From Buddleja alternifolia (taxonomy: Eukaryota; Streptophyta; Magnoliopsida; Lamiales; Scrophulariaceae): a stretch of 64,000 bases of DNA. Of the stretch, positions 46,472-57,599 are shown one piece after another; the first letter of the stretch is position 1, and each line of letters starts with the position of its first letter. The position numbers and the translations under genes are program-made. Where the stretch lies: assembly GCA_019426215.1 (NCBI GenBank), contig CM033399.1, forward strand, positions 26,483,022 to 26,547,021, read 5' to 3'. The notes under the pieces are model-generated. The model was not told the origin of the DNA, did not search any database, and saw only the letters and a program-made list of their open reading frames with translations.

Positions 46472-47590
46472 ATGTTCTCTCTGGATTCAAGAACGTACCC
46501 GGAATGGGCAGACCTCCCGATAGAACTCTCAGCCGTCATAGCCAATCACGTCACGTCAATCTATGACTATATATCCTTCCGCGGTGTTTGCAAGTCATGG
46601 CGATCTGCCGCCACGTTCGACAACTTCGACAGGGCATTTCCTCGCCTTCCTGGGCTCATGTATGTTACGAAAGAACAAAAAGAAGAAAATTGGAAAAAAG
46701 AGAACAGATGTTTGCGTTCATATCATGTTCCGAATATTGTTAATTTCTTGGACGTGTCCATGAACAAGACTTACAAGATTAGTGATTTTCCTCCAACCGC
46801 CGAAAGAAGGTACGTGTCTTGCAGAGGATGGATTCTTAGCGTTTGGGGTGTTGATGTCCATTTGACGCACCCCGTGTGGCGCATTAGAATCGAGCTCCCG
46901 ACTACAAACACTTTTTCTTCTCTCATCAACACATCGCATTCGCATGATGGAAATGGTATCAGCATTAGCAAAATGGTTTTGTCTGATAGCCCTACGCTCA
47001 AGGTTGATCTTGTAGTAATGGTGATTTGGGGAGGAGATAATCAGTTGGGATTTTCCAGGCCTGGAGACTCTTCTTGGACTGTAATAGCAGCTTCAGATGA
47101 CGAAAAATTTAGTGATATTATCTATCACAATGGCAGGTTATATGCATTGGATGTTAACCGGAGGATTGTGGAATGTGATATCCATGGCCCGAATCCAACC
47201 CAAATACGCCAAGTTTTCAGCCTGCCTAGCTATGATCCCGATTTCTCTATGGTGGCTCGGAGATGCACGTGGTATTTGGTGGAGACATCAGGGAAATTCT
47301 TGATTGTTGCGCGACATTTTGGAACATCAAGATGTAGAATATTTGAACTTGACTTGAAGGGTGGTATCCATAAGGAGGTTGATGACCTAGGGAACAAGGC
47401 TCTGTTCTTGGGTTGTAATTCGTCGCTCTGTGTTGAGCTCTCTACTTGGAATGAGATAAAGCCTAATTGCATATACTTCTCGGATGTGAATGTGTATTGC
47501 TTGTCGGATAAGGGTTTTCATAGGTTCGTGTATAGAAGTGCTGCTGGCTCTATCCCTGCTCCGGCGACGTGGGTAATGCCTAGTTTTTGA
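46472..47590 (+). CDS. F-box protein with DUF295 domain, paralogue
   Basis: A 372-codon intronless frame is collinear with the protein at 38103 and about 70% identical by eye. The F-box lies at residues about 8-50 (EWADLPIELSAVIANHVTSI, then CKSWRSAA). DUF295 landmarks are FLDVSMNKTY, HPVWRIRIELP, FSDIIYHNGRLYALD, LVETSGKFLI and the ending PATWVMPSF. Expected role: substrate adaptor of an SCF E3 ligase, substrate unknown. It differs by a shorter N-terminus (MFSLDSRTYPEW), insertions near residues 70 and 150, and loss of the GLYKD loop near the C-terminus. The frame is intact and the neighbouring duplication did not include it. Confidence 0.93.
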   Translation: MFSLDSRTYPEWADLPIELSAVIANHVTSIYDYISFRGVCKSWRSAATFDNFDRAFPRLPGLMYVTKEQKEENWKKENRCLRSYHVPNIVNFLDVSMNKTYKISDFPPTAERRYVSCRGWILSVWGVDVHLTHPVWRIRIELPTTNTFSSLINTSHSHDGNGISISKMVLSDSPTLKVDLVVMVIWGGDNQLGFSRPGDSSWTVIAASDDEKFSDIIYHNGRLYALDVNRRIVECDIHGPNPTQIRQVFSLPSYDPDFSMVARRCTWYLVETSGKFLIVARHFGTSRCRIFELDLKGGIHKEVDDLGNKALFLGCNSSLCVELSTWNEIKPNCIYFSDVNVYCLSDKGFHRFVYRSAAGSIPAPATWVMPSF

Positions 47591-48730
47591 TCCCAGAATT
47601 TGATGCCCTTTCTTAGGTAATGTGTTGGTGAAACTCTTAGTCTATATCATTTTAGTAGTAGGCATGTGAAACAAAAAATCATTTTTTTCTGTTGTTGAAA
47701 TTTATCATGGTAATTGATTCCAGTCGTATGAACGGATTTGGGATTTGAACGATGTTTGGCTTGAAGAGTTTTGTTCCTTTATACGTGCTATTATAGTGTA
47801 ATAGATGAAATATTAGTACGCCAATTTCTGTCTATGATTGCATTGACAATATTTGGTTTTATCGTCATGTTCGTTGATGTTGGATTATTATGCGGTAAAT
47901 ATATGGTAGTGTTGTTTAAGAGATTTTATATTTGTATATGCTAGGTAGCTTGCTTGAATTCTATCTTATATTCTGCACATATCTTTTTGAAAAGTATATC
48001 ATCTATTTCTCCAAAATCAGAAATCTTCTTCTTCTTTTAAGATGGTACACAAAAGTTCGGCAATGTCTTTTTATCCTCTCTGTCTATATTTATCTTTTCT
48101 TAAATTGTGCAGAATCTTGTTTGTTTCCTTAGTAAAGTATCAGAATTTTTTTGAGGCGGCATGTTCATGCACTCGAGTCCGCTGTAAATAGACTTGTTCG
48201 ATTCCCTTGATGCTATGAAATTGAACGAATGGGAACTTACATGAGATAGTAAGAACTAAGAAATCTATTGCCACAAGTCCTTGAGTTTTTGCAGCTTGTA
48301 CAAATTTACAATTGTATCAGACTTTTGAAGAACATTTTGTGTTTCTGCAATTGTACTACATGCTTAGTTTGATATCATTTCTTTTCCTCATACGTACTCT
48401 GGTCAATTCGTATTATCTTATATTTGAGAATCGAAAATTCTTGTTATCTAATATTTGATAATTGAACCTTTTTTTAAGTCCTTCCATTGAGGAAAATATC
48501 AAGGAAAATATTTTTCTTTTCGTCTTGAGTACTAAAAAGATAAGAGGAATTAAGTCAAAACTCATAGAAGAATAATTATGTTATTCGGATAGACAATGTT
48601 GTTTATCAGTTTATGATCAGAGCCCATTTAAGACAACAGAAACTCATATGATCATAGAATCTCAAAATATCAAAAGCATAATATACTGTAAAGATAAGAA
48701 GACTAAAGGCAGAAACCTCAAACTTCCCAA
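47591..48730. other. 3' flank of F-box gene 2
   Basis: The first 420 bp or so resemble the 3' flanks at 39240-39690 and 42060-42500, so the ancestral duplication included downstream DNA. No gene is seen in the remainder. Confidence 0.5.
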
Positions 48731-48734
48731 ACTC

Positions 48735-49790
48735 AATCCACATTTGCTGCAATTCTGTCCATGATTTTTGCAACAACATCCTTAGACTCCTTAAGCAACT
48801 AGATACTATTCTTCATCCTCTTTCGTTTTTCAGCAACATAAGGAGACTCCTCCAACCCGTTCCCTTCAGGTGCCATCAACTCTTTAATAATTTCCATCTC
48901 CATTTCTTTGTTCACCAGATTCTGAACGCTAAACAGTAAATGCAATGCCATTAAATTAACCGATCTCCTTAAACAATCTTCCAGTAAGCAGAAAACCTCA
49001 TTTTCAGATCAAACGCTTCTTGCACGACAACAACATGGCTACGTAAATGACCAACATCGATCTCCCCAAATTTATCAATTTTCATTTTTGTAGGCTTTGA
49101 TTGATCATTCACAATTTCCATAAATGCGTTCTGATGAGACATAAGTTTATTCCAAAGATTTATATACTCAGGGTTACAAGTATACTCCGTAAGTTTCTCC
49201 ATTCGGACGATGTCCTTTACCCAATCCACTGACTGCTGCTTCTTTTTAGCTACAAGATTTTGGGCTGCCCCTTCTTGTGGATGAGAAGAGTTGTGGATAG
49301 TTATCCGATCAAATGCTTCATCAAGACAGAAACAACCATGTTTTCTATGTACTTCCATATCTTGTCAACGAATTCAAAAGGGATCATATGTATAGACTTA
49401 ATTACCTACACATCTGAGATCGCCAAATGTTCGGGAGTTCCTCTATTCAATCCTTTTCCTTCTTGTTGCTGGATATCTTGTTCGTACACATCTTCTCTTT
49501 GTTTCCCGGAGTCTTTGTCCAAAGAAATGCGTTGAGGTTTTTTGCAGTAGTGCAAGGAAAGCAGCTCTAGGAAGAAATTAGGCAGCCCAATTGCTTTAGT
49601 TTCTTCCAAAACCCTGATCTCATCAAGTAAGAAACTAGTTTTGGTATCATCTTCAGCTTACTTAGATTGCATTTCATGAGAGTATTGATTCAGCATTTCT
49701 TCCAACCGGGCGGTACAATGCATTTCACTTACCTCAGGACAAGTAGATTTATTTCTTTCGTCATACCACTCTTTCTGATAGTATTAAAAA
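48735..49790 (-). pseudogene. Dynamin-related protein (DRP4-like) pseudogene, C-terminal half
   Basis: Minus-strand frames in order give MHCTARLEEMLNQYS (about 49720), [13 protein letters not shown] (about 49610), EFVDKIWKYIENMVVSVLMKH (about 49375-49315), YTCNPEYINLWNKLMSHQNAFMEIVN (about 49180), GEIDVGHLR and KMRFSAYWKIV (about 48975), then LMALHLLFSVQNLVNKEMEMEI and KESKDVVAKIMDRIA (about 48930-48740). This is the stalk and GTPase-effector part of plant DRP4-type dynamins, proteins that polymerise on membranes through these regions. The N-terminal GTPase domain is absent. At least one stop (AAG TAA near 49660), one near 49300 and shifts near 49400 and 48965 break the frame. It is unlikely to give protein. 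Confidence 0.75.
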
Positions 49791-49972
49791 TAGGGGAATG
49801 ATATTGGCACTACACAAATTACTATAGAAGCTCCATCTTTAATTTTAAATCTAAGATATGATAAAATTAAAATGCCCATATAATCATGTTGTAAATGTTC
49901 TCTTTACTACTTTACATCAAAGTTAGTCAAATTAAAATATAAAACATTATCGACAAAATACAATATATAGTA

Positions 49973-50229
49973 GGGATAATTACACTCACACTCCCTCAAT
50001 GATGGGGATATTACACAAATCTCCCCTCACTAATTGATAATTACAAACACACCCCTCATGTTAAATATTTCTTACAATTGCACCCTCTGTGTGTGTAACA
50101 ATTCTTACAATTGCACCCTTGTAAACCTTACAAATAGACCCGCCAAGGGGGTATGTTTGTAATTATCAATTAGTGAGAGGGGTTTGTGTAATTACCCCAT
50201 CATAGAGGGGGTGTGAATGTAATTATCCC
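49973..50229. mobile_element. Mutator-type MITE, perfect 9-bp target duplication
   Basis: The 257-bp element is almost entirely palindromic. GGGATAATTACACTCACA at the left is answered by TGTGAATGTAATTATCCC at the right, and the arms match for over 80 bp. The 9-mer TATATAGTA flanks both sides (49964-49972 and 50230-50238). Long TIRs with a 9-bp duplication indicate a Mutator-related MITE. A transcript would fold into a hairpin. Confidence 0.9.
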
Positions 50230-50331
50230 TATATAGTATGCTAAACTTAAAAATAAAAAGCATAATATAAATCAACAAAAAGTTCTCACTTTGACTACAT
50301 GTTACACCAAGTATTCAACTCCAAATTATTG

Positions 50332-50575
50332 GGGTTTATTATCAAAATACCCTAAATTGGTGAATTATTTATCAAATTGACCAATCTTTGAAAAGATTTA
50401 TCAAAATAACCTAAAGGTGCCCTTCCAAATGGCACCTTCAAGTTGGCCCCTTTCTTTTTAGTCCATAACCTCTACCATAATATCAGATTGGTCCCTATAG
50501 TTTTAACTTAGTTTTAACCCATTCCTTGTGGCCAAATCATCCTTTTCTTTCATTTTGCAATATTTTCTTTTCTAC
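50332..50575. repeat. Left terminal inverted repeat
   Basis: Conserved blocks shared with the right end, in order, are CCCTAAA/CCTAAAA, ATTTATCAAA, CAAAATAACCTAAAG, a TTGGTCCCTA / TCAGTCCCTT block, GGCCAAATCAT and TTTTGCAATATT. Overall similarity is about 70-75% by eye. Confidence 0.75.
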
Positions 50576-50864
50576 ATAATTGGGATTTAGACAGGCCCAA
50601 CATGCTTCCGAAAAATATTAAATTTTCATAATTTCATACCTTTGTTTGACCAAAAAATCACCGGGTATTCTGAGTCCTCGGTTTTACGGCAAGCCGGTAT
50701 AACCGACTCAAGACCAACCACACAACCGCAGCCGGTGGTTCGCAGTTCTCAACTCCTTCAGCAATTATCAGCACAACCCTAATTCGTTTTCTACCTTAGG
50801 GCGTAAAAGATATTCCAGAATAAGATTTTAATAAATTTCAGATAACAGAGGTTGAACAAAAGCC

Positions 50865-50876
50865 TTTATTTTTATT
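50865..50876 (-). terminator. Polyadenylation signals of the viral transcript
   Basis: Two adjacent AATAAA hexamers on the minus strand (50870-50865 and 50876-50871) lie about 215 bp after the TATA box. A start-to-poly(A) distance near 200 nt matches the short terminal redundancy that pararetroviruses need for template switching. Confidence 0.6.
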
Positions 50877-51090
50877 GATGAAATACAAATTATTACATAA
50901 TACTATTCTACTCCGATATTGGAGGAGAAAACCTTTAGCCTCTCATGAGAGGACTACTATTGGGGAAATCCCCATACACTCGTGTATTAAAACTATAACC
51001 GAAGAACGTTTACAAATTTTCTATGAATATTTGTATTATGAAAGAGTTGGAGGAAATTTCTGATGATCTCCATCTGCTTTCGTCTTCTCT

Positions 51091-51166
51091 TCTTATAGAC
51101 TTGGTTTCGGATTTCAAAGTCGGATTCCAAAACCTCTCTAATCGTTTGACGTCATTGCATGCGTCA
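51091..51166 (-). promoter_or_regulatory. 35S-like promoter with as-1-like element
   Basis: On the minus strand a pair of TGACG motifs (51166-51147, including a TGACGTCA palindrome) is followed about 50 bp later by the TATA box TATAAGA (51097-51091). Spacing and motifs parallel the as-1 element and TATA box of the cauliflower mosaic virus 35S promoter, which as-1-binding bZIP (TGA) factors activate. It sits after the last ORF and before the poly(A) signals, the expected place for the pregenomic RNA promoter. Activity here is unknown. Confidence 0.65.
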
Positions 51167-51329
51167 ATCTTTATTAATGCGCGTGGGTCCCTGTGTTTGC
51201 CACTTTGTCTGCCACGCCTTGACTTTCACAACTGTTTTCTTTTACAACAGTCTTCTTTTAATCAGTCACATGACTGACTTTCGGTGGGTGCGCCTAATAA
51301 TGAAGGCCGCCTTTGTCGTTTACATGATT

Positions 51330-54056
51330 TTACCTGGGTTTGTGAAAACCCTTTGGGTAAAATGTTTTCCTTTTTCCCTTATCCTTATCTGATTCGGGTT
51401 TTGCTTTTGTAACCCGTATTTTTGTACCAAATAAGGGTTTCTCTTGGAACTCACAACTTGAACATCCCCGGTTGTGCCATAGATCAACATGCATCATGTT
51501 GCAGGCCTTCTTCCTGGTAGATTCAATTGCTGGTAACTTGTTTTCCCAGATTATGGTCCTTTTTTGCTCAAAGACCTTTTCTGCAAAATCTGTACTTTTC
51601 CCTGTCATGGAATTTAACAGGAATGACCCATTCACTGAATTTGTGAAAATCTTGAATGGATACTTGACTTTGTCCATTTCTGTAAGACAGACCCACATTC
51701 CTCATGCTCTTCTGGTGGATATATCGTCTTCATTGATATTACTGACCAAAGGAGCTTTTCCTGTTGCGACCTGAATTCGACTATAGGCCGTCATGTCCGG
51801 TCTCTGTAATTTCATAAAATGAAATGCTGGATGAGACCCTTTTCCTGTAATTTCTGGAGCTGCTGAAATAAATTTTAACTCCAGGATATCACCCCTTTTG
51901 AGGTGAGGGTTGTTTTGCCATGAATTGTACACAGCACCTGTAATCAAATCCGAAAGTTTGGATATCTCTGGAAAACTTGGTGACATAGTATGTATTGAAG
52001 CTATTGCCCTAAAATCATACCATTCTCGGACTTCATCAGGATTTGATCCTTCCTTCATCCAAATCCTAGGATATTTCCCTGATATTTCTACCAAGGTCCT
52101 ATTAGGATTTATTCCTTGTCTTGAGATCAATTTTTCCCAAGAATGCTGATAACCCTGCCAATGTAAATTAATTGGTTTAGCATTAATCTTAGAAGTGCCT
52201 GTCTGTGGCCTAAGATTAATCTCTCCCTCTTTAACCCCAGAAGTGGTGGGTTGACTTGAACTAGTAAGAACTTGCATTTCCTTTCGTTCAACCTTATCCG
52301 TTTCCTCAGAATCTGAGAATGGACTTGTGCAAGTGGTATTTGAATCCAACGTTGCAGATATAGAGCCCAGTTCTCTAAACGCAGGTGTAGAGTCCTGCTC
52401 TCTTAATTCGCGAGTAATCACCGAAGGTGATGCCTTTCGAATTGGTTCTTGTAATGTAGTTGATAGGAGTCGTTTTTGCATAAGTTTTTAGGCCCTTTTA
52501 ATGACAATTTAGGCTCGTATATGGTTTATTTCGTGCCACTCGTGCGTTTAATATGTGTGTGAAGTGATTTCAGGTAGTAAGCGACGATGGACGAAGAAAA
52601 GGGAAAAAGACGACTCGTTTCATCCACTTTGCTCTGGCTTCTGAAACGCCCGCCCGGGCGCCAGTTTTACCGCGCCCAGGCGCCACCCAGGCAGAGAAAA
52701 ATCAGTGTTCTGAAGCGCCCGCCTAGGTGCTAATCTACGCCCGCCTAGGCGCCACATGTCGCGCGCCCGGACACCACTTATCTCCACGCCTGGGCGCCCC
52801 GGAACTTATGCCCCAAGAAATAAACGCCACACAGGCGGCGCCTAGGCGCCAATCAACGCGCGCCTAGGCACTGCAATAACAGATTTTGGAATGTATAAAT
52901 AGGAGTTTTCAATTCATTTGAAGGGTTCAAAATCTGGGAGATTAGGGGCGATTTGCTGGGTTTTGGGCCATTCTTCATCAACTCTAAGAGGCTAAGAAGG
53001 AGATCTAGTTTGGGATTGAAGCTCTTGACTCGGATACATCATCAATCAAGCAATATAGGGAGTTTTCATATGTTTTTCATTACATACTTGTCTATGATTA
53101 TGTATATGACTACATTAGGATCTTCTATGTTATTGATTATGAGCTAAATTTGTGAGACTAAGGCCATGTGAAGGCCAATTTATGAGTCAATATATGTGAA
53201 GTTACTTTTTGTATTAATTCTCCTATTGCTTTGTGTGTTAATTCCATGCTTTTATTCCAATCATGTGTTTGATCACCATATGCTTGCTATCTTGCCTAAT
53301 CTAGTTGTTCGAGAGAAGATAGATTAGGGTGCAAGGGAATTAACACATCACCCGAAACAAATGAGGGATTGCTCCTAGAGATAGGTAAAGATTCCCGGAT
53401 GTTGTTAGCCGAATTTATTCGGGGAAGCTCTAGAACGTTAATGCGTGATTTTGGATTAGATTCTCGGATAGACATATTTAGAGAACCGTCAGCTAATCAT
53501 AGGATTATTATGAGCCGAGACATCGGGTAATAATTAATTTAGGAGTTTCCACCAAAGCAATAGGAGTCTAATAATTCAAGGAGTAACCCATATAAATTGA
53601 CGAGTAGATTTGGTTGTAGCATGTGCCTTGGTCATTTTATCATACGTGAAGTTTAATCTATAGCTTGTTCCCTCCTTTGGTCCTTCGTTTACTTAATTGT
53701 TTTAGTCCCGCTTTACTTTAAGTGTCTTGCACCTTTTTGAAAATCAGAAACTAAAAATCCAAGTCTCCGTGGTTCGACAACCCGGACTTATTTTTGTCCA
53801 CTTTTATTACTATCGCGACTAGTACTCTTGCTATCCAAAGCACGTTAGCTTCTAGCGTGTCAGTAGTCCATAACATAGTCATGGCGTACGTTGTCCCTTT
53901 AAGGGTTTCCTGGACAATGCCCAGGTCAGCTCTTTGTACATGGCCAGCTGCTTCAGCGTTAGCTGATAACTGTCCAAACCTTTTGTCAAGCTCCTCAAGG
54001 TTTTCCCTGAGATGCCTGTATCTTTTGATGATAGAATCAGCTTCAGATGCTTCCAT
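51330..54056 (-). pseudogene. Pararetroviral last ORF, transactivator position, split by a solo LTR
   Basis: The ORF starts at 54056 inside the RNase H end (14-nt overlap), with an Asp/Glu/Lys-rich helical start (MEASEADSIIKRYRHL). It is cut after about 64 codons by the solo LTR at 52461-53862. It resumes at 52455 and runs to 51330 with one in-frame TGA at about 51702. Without the insert it would be about 440 codons. A Ser/Thr-rich linker precedes a folded-looking part (PRIWMKEGSNPDEVREWYDF, about 52035), and the end is very basic with a CSSCE pair (about 51457). Position after pol suits the translational transactivator/inclusion protein of several caulimovirid genera, but I do not recognise the sequence itself. 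Confidence 0.6.
52461..53862 (+). repeat. Athila-like solo LTR inserted in the pararetrovirus
   Basis: It opens TGATAGGAGTCG and ends AGCGTGTCA (1402 bp), with a perfect 5-bp target duplication GTAGT (52456-52460 and 53863-53867). It is the same family as 8300-10224 and 22704-24049. GC-rich GCGCCYRGGCGC-type words cluster at 52645-52870. The insertion post-dates the virus, and the LTR-LTR recombination post-dates the insertion. Confidence 0.92.
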
Positions 54057-56528
54057 CTCTTGTTAGGAAATCTGCAAGAACATTTTCATGAGATTTCACA
54101 ATAATAATGTCAAAACAATAATATTGACATTCAGCTTGCCATCTGAGAATACGTGCTTTTTCGATTTTTGATTCAAGTTTGTTTTTCAAAAAAGCTTTAA
54201 CATTCATATTATCAACATTTAAAGTAAATTCTTTGGCAAGTAAAAATAATGGCCATTTTTTAAAGGCCTTCCAAACAGCAAAGAATTCCTTCTCGTTTAT
54301 GTGCCAAAGATTGGCTTGTTGTTCCGAGAACAACCCTCCTGCGTATCTACAAGGTTCTTCCCCTGTAGTTGTTCTTTTCATGAGCACTGCTGCCCATCTA
54401 TAGTCATTGGCGTCAGTATAGACTACCAAATCATCTTTGTCTTGTGGTATTGCGAGTTTAGGCAAGTTATAACAAACTTGTTTCAACTCACGAATTCTTT
54501 GAGTGTGAATTTCTTCCCACTTCCATTTTGAGCTTTCCATTTCTTTTAAAAGAGGTCGGAAATCTTTTTTGTATTTTGCCAAGTCTTTGATAAAGATACC
54601 TGCAAAGTTAACAACTCCCAAAAAGCTTTGAAACTGTTTTCTATCTTTTAAGACATCAGGAAAATTGCGTATTTTTTCCACAATATGATCCTGGAGCTCA
54701 ATACCGGTTTCATCAATAAGAATACCAAGAAATTCTATCTTATTAACTCCAATTATTGCTTTCTTTTCTGAAAGCACTAATCCTTTGTTAAAGCATGCAT
54801 TAGAAAATATTTCAAGATGTTTAATATGATCTTTCATATTTCTGGATGCAATTAATAGTCGTCAATATAGACGAACATAAACTGGAAATAATCTTTAAAC
54901 AGATTATCCATCTTTCTTTGATATATCTGGGGTGCATTTTCTAATCCCATTGGAAGTACATTCCAGATATATTGACCTTGTGGAGTAGAAAACGCCGTAT
55001 ATTTTCTAGACTCCTTTTCCATCTTAATCTGATAAAACCCAGATTTACAATCAAATTTTGAAAACACTTTGGCATCTTTAATGCATTCAATTAAGTGTTC
55101 TCTGCTTGGGATATAGTAACCATCAAATTCTAGTATCTTATTGATACCTTGATAGTTGATTACTAACCTTGCCTTTCCTCTTTTTACCTCACCATGGTTT
55201 CTTACCAGAAAACCAGGGCTACTATAAGCAGAGACTCCAGGTTCTATGAGTTTAAGATCAATATGCTCTTTTATGATAGTTTGCATATATTTCTTATCCA
55301 TCATGTTCATCTGGATTGGCTTGTATCGAACATACTCATACTTGCATTGTTCTTTTACTTTCAGAGTAGCTTCGATCTTGTTTTTATCCCACTAAGCCAA
55401 AGGATTCTCGTTAAAGTTCCTTTGAATTAGTCGCTTAACATTATTAAGAAAAAGTAACCTTTCTTCATCAATGTTATCCATGGACTTGTTCTGCAATTCT
55501 TTCTTAAGAAGCTGTATCTCTTCTCTTGAAATTTTATAGCAGTGTTCGTCTTGACTCTCAATTAGACCATGTAGTCTAAAAGACAAAAGAGCTTTTCCAA
55601 ATCTCCGTTTATCCTTCGTTTTAGGATGGGTTAATTTGGAATCAGGATTAATATTACCACGTTTGGTGCGAAAATTAATAGGCATAATCCTATTAAAAGC
55701 TTTTACGCGCCGCAAAACTTGTATCTCATTTCCACAATGAGTAGTGAAACTCAACAAATTTTTGTTGTTATCTTGCACATATTTTGCAAAAATTTGGATA
55801 AAATTGTTACCTAGCAAAATATCTGCTCCTGTATCATGAAAATATATAGGCGGCATTTTTACCTTGAACCAAGGTGTACCAAATGCTCCTCCAATCATGA
55901 TATAAGCTTCCCTTATCCCTTTATTGAGAATGAGGATTTTCTGAGAGAAATCCCTTCCTGCAATAATGGGTAAAGCTTCCGTAGCATTGCTATGGAAAAC
56001 ACCAGGTTTTGATGTACAAATCCCAGATCCGGGATCAATATAAGCTGCAAAATATTCTGACTTATATTGTTCATATATCATACCGACAGATATGTATATA
56101 GAAAAAGGGCTAGTCATTTATTCAACCTGAATAATATGTCTATCCAAGCTAAATTCCATACCCTTCCCCTTTATTCCCCAAGGCTTATGTTCCTCAAGGA
56201 AACTTAATCCCAGAATAACTATTCCTGGATCTCGTCCTGCAATTCCTGTAACAAATACTTCATAGCCTGCTATTTCTAGCATACCTTCATATCTGTTGAC
56301 AGTCGACTGCTGTAAGTGATATAGATCATCACAAGGAAAGTAATTGTCTTTCTCTATAATGTCAAATATAACTTGTATGTCTTTCCATCCTTCCGGGCAT
56401 TTAATCTTTACATTATCAACCCGAATAGCTTGAGGAGTTGGATTCTCGATTATCTCTTTTCCTTTTAAACTCCTAATCCTTTCTTCTGAAAAGGACATCC
56501 TGCTATTAATATCTGTTCTAGAACTCAT
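54043..56528 (-). pseudogene. Pararetroviral pol: protease, reverse transcriptase, RNase H
   Basis: Segment 56528-56118 (136 codons) ends in a TAA directly followed in frame by ATG. 56117-55392 is the aspartic protease (YFAAYIDPGSGICTS, about 56050; ADILLGNNFI, about 55815), which ends at an in-frame TAG. RT follows with VFSKFDCKSGFYQIKM (about 55065) and the YIDD active site (about 54868). A one-base shift immediately after YIDD breaks the frame, which resumes for the RT thumb and RNase H (CRYAGGLFSEQQANLWHINE, about 54345; ILRWQAECQYYCFDI) and ends at 54043. In a living virus these would mature the polyprotein and copy the pregenomic RNA. This copy cannot. Confidence 0.88.
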
Positions 56529-56588
56529 CGAGCGATCTAGAACTGGATGGTCTCGGATTAAGATATAAACACCACCAATCCTTGGTAT

Positions 56589-57335
56589 TTAAATAGGATC
56601 TGGTGCCTTTACCTTAGCAAATTCCTTGAAAATCGTTGGAATTTCAATATACTCTTTCCTGATAAACAAATCTGAATGATGTGTATTCGAAAGTGCATAT
56701 GCAATTCTATATGTAATAGAATATGGTCTATTCTCTTCTTTCATCAGATCTGTTCTTTTGAAATCTTGATGAAGGGTTAGAACTCGACTAAAATCTTGGT
56801 CAGCTAAGTTATATGCAATTCTTGGATGAATATCAAACATAAGTTTGCCTACATATAAGTTTCCTACCATTGTACCAAGATAACCATCCCTCAGGTTGTT
56901 GATTCTTTTATCCATTATGGATAAATGTAAGGGTGAATCAACGCCTTCTTTGAAAGTGGATTTGATTAATACTTCAATGGTTCCTATATGGATCCATTTC
57001 ATCGTAATCGCTTCTTCCTCTTTCATCTTACTTAATTCTTTCAGAATTTCTTCTTTTGGAATAAGTTGCATATCCATCACATTACCAGTTAATTCCATAC
57101 GAATTGCAAATTCCCTAGAATTTACCTTGCATTTGATGTTATGCCTTCTTTGATTTAATCCTATTTGATCTAGGATTCTGCTCATTCCGCTAACTCTAAA
57201 ACCATCGTATTTACAAATGTTAGAGTCTTGCCTCATGATCTTTTCCATGGTTTTATCTGAAATAGATGCCTTGGAAAAGAAACCAGCTAGGCTGTCTGTT
57301 GCTTGAAGCCTATCACCTTCGTTGGAATATTCCAT
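56589..57335 (-). pseudogene. Pararetroviral movement protein (30K superfamily)
   Basis: This is an uninterrupted 248-codon frame. The core shows IGTIEVLIKSTFKEGVDSPL (about 56975-56916) followed by the acidic RINNLRDGYLGTMVGNLYVG stretch (about 56905-56845) and LMFDIHPRIAYNL, the usual order in caulimovirid movement proteins. These proteins carry virus through plasmodesmata. It lies between coat protein and protease, unlike caulimoviruses, where movement comes first. The frame is open, but the virus around it is broken. The start is uncertain because the 82-codon frame at 57561-57313 overlaps it by 23 nt and may be part of the same original ORF. Confidence 0.75.
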
Positions 57336-57561
57336 GAGGATTGTTTCTTTCTTGGAATATAGAACGATTTTCTCTTTTCATTTTCTCAATCCAAATATTG
57401 AGAGTATGAATATTTTGTAACCAAGTTTGAATCTTGGTTTCATGCTCCTTGATTTTTCTTAAGCGAAGAGGTGTTTCGCCTAATAACTGAATAGTGGACT
57501 CATAATGTTGAATTATGGTCCTACTCTTTTCTATTTTTTCTCTGAAATCAGAGATAACCAT
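57313..57561 (-). pseudogene. Small pararetroviral ORF, coiled-coil-like
   Basis: The 82 codons are strongly helical and charged (IKEHETKIQTWLQNIHTLNI) with heptad-like Leu/Ile spacing. They overlap the start of the movement protein frame. It could be an independent small ORF or the N-terminal part of the movement ORF after a frameshift. I do not recognise the family. Confidence 0.45.
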
Positions 57562-57599
57562 TCTAAGCTATGGAATGGTATAAATAGGAATACCTGATA

